DNA of 7,350 bases from JBBKWH01 sp037968855. GTDB lineage: Bacteria; Pseudomonadota; Gammaproteobacteria; Pseudomonadales; Moraxellaceae. The notes beneath the pieces were generated by a model that was not told where the DNA came from, did no database searches, and saw nothing but the letters and a program-made list of their open reading frames with translations. Positions 7,120 through 7,350 of the stretch are shown piece after piece; position 1 is the stretch's first letter, and every line of letters begins with the position of its first letter. The position numbers and the translations under genes were made by a program. The stretch covers positions 1-7,350 of the forward strand of contig JBBKWH010000059.1 of assembly GCA_037968855.1 (NCBI GenBank), given 5' to 3'.

Positions 7120-7143
7120 CGCCCGATTCCACGTGATCGGGCG
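7120..7143 (+). terminator. GC-rich hairpin after alaS (weak or atypical terminator)
   Basis: CGCCCGAT (7120-7127) and ATCGGGCG (7136-7143) form a perfect 8-bp stem with an 8-nt loop containing the palindrome CACGTG across 7130-7135. It begins 18 bp past the alaS stop codon, a normal terminator position. The sequence after it is GTTACACGG, without a T-tract, so it may act as an mRNA 3' end stabiliser or partial terminator and allow read-through into lysC. Confidence 0.5.
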
Positions 7144-7155
7144 GTTACACGGAAC

Positions 7156-7177
7156 GCAACGTTGCCCTCATTGGGCA
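7156..7177 (+). repeat. Overlapping small palindromes in the lysC leader
   Basis: GCAACGTTGC (7156-7165) is a perfect 10-bp palindrome. It overlaps a second potential hairpin, TGCCC (7163-7167) with GGGCA (7173-7177) around TCATT. The two cannot form fully at once because they share 7163-7165. They lie 20-42 nt before the lysC start. A regulatory role is only a possibility; short palindromes arise by chance, and there is no clear T-tract. Confidence 0.3.
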
Positions 7178-7197
7178 CAATTTGATATGGCACAACT

Positions 7198-7350
7198 ATG
7201 GCACTGATCGTCCAAAAATACGGCGGCACCTCAATGGGTACAGCCGAACGCATTCTAAACGTCGCACAGCGGGTTAAACGCTGGCACGACCACGGTAATC
7301 AAGTGGTGGTTGCCGTGTCTGCCATGAGCGGCGAGACCAACCGTCTACTG
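7198..7350 (+). CDS. lysC: Aspartokinase, N-terminal 51 residues, cut by the window edge
   Basis: Aspartokinase phosphorylates aspartate, the first step toward lysine, threonine, methionine and diaminopimelate, the last also being a peptidoglycan component. The frame opens at ATG 7198 and runs to the right edge. MALIVQKYGGTSMG contains the aspartokinase signature KYGGTS (residues 7-12) that binds nucleotide, and VVVAVSAMSGETNRLL (36-51) is the next conserved strand and loop. The start matches the family N-terminus exactly; the only other nearby ATG (7187) is out of frame. No clear Shine-Dalgarno precedes it (only GG at 7189-7190). Adjacency to alaS is the arrangement known in Pseudomonas and Acinetobacter, where rsmA/csrA often follows. 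The regulatory ACT domains would lie beyond the window, so the feedback type cannot be judged. Confidence 0.95.
   Translation, partial: MALIVQKYGGTSMGTAERILNVAQRVKRWHDHGNQVVVAVSAMSGETNRLL

Noticed and set aside
7102..7197. Lysine riboswitch upstream of lysC
   Set aside because: The gap is only 96 bp, while the lysine riboswitch aptamer alone needs roughly 170-180 nt, and its conserved elements are not seen.
1..7350. CRISPR array, insertion sequence, prophage, tRNA or rRNA genes, or an undescribed defence or biosynthetic system
   Set aside because: I saw no regularly spaced repeats, transposase or integrase motifs, attachment sites or tRNA-like cloverleafs. Nearly all the sequence is accounted for by six recognisable housekeeping or conserved genes.

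Overview
This is an ordinary chromosomal housekeeping stretch from a gammaproteobacterium. It most likely belongs to the Pseudomonadales, and the Moraxellaceae (Acinetobacter-like relatives) is my best guess. Three things point there. The aspartokinase N-terminus (MALIVQKYGGTSMG) directly follows alaS. A prmB-aroC pair is followed by an HcaT-like MFS gene. The proteins read as gammaproteobacterial throughout. The family assignment comes from remembered gene order and protein resemblance, not from a search.

Layout. Positions 1-925 (minus strand) hold most of an HcaT-like MFS transporter whose C-terminus lies beyond the left edge. Positions 926-1056 are intergenic and carry a strong terminator hairpin that ends the aroC transcript. 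Positions 1057-3161 (minus strand) are a tight two-gene unit, prmB then aroC, with only 2 bp between them. Positions 3162-3310 are a divergent intergenic region. Positions 3311-4300 (plus strand) encode a secreted L,D-transpeptidase with a peptidoglycan-binding domain. Positions 4301-4446 hold a small inverted repeat, an extended -10 promoter and a strong ribosome binding site for alaS. Positions 4447-7101 (plus strand) are full-length alanyl-tRNA synthetase, probably starting at GTG. Positions 7102-7197 hold a GC-rich hairpin and other small symmetric sequences. From 7198 to the right edge is the start of aspartokinase (lysC).

The genes do not form one pathway. aroC makes chorismate, prmB methylates a ribosomal protein, alaS charges tRNA-Ala, lysC opens the aspartate-family amino acid pathway, and the transpeptidase remodels the cell wall. 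The common theme is core biosynthesis, translation and envelope upkeep.

I found no mobile element, CRISPR array, RNA gene, defence cassette or undescribed multi-gene system. The points worth a second look are modest: an apparent 20-residue insertion in PrmB, start-codon choices for alaS, prmB and the transpeptidase, an inverted repeat upstream of the alaS promoter, and the structured alaS-lysC gap.
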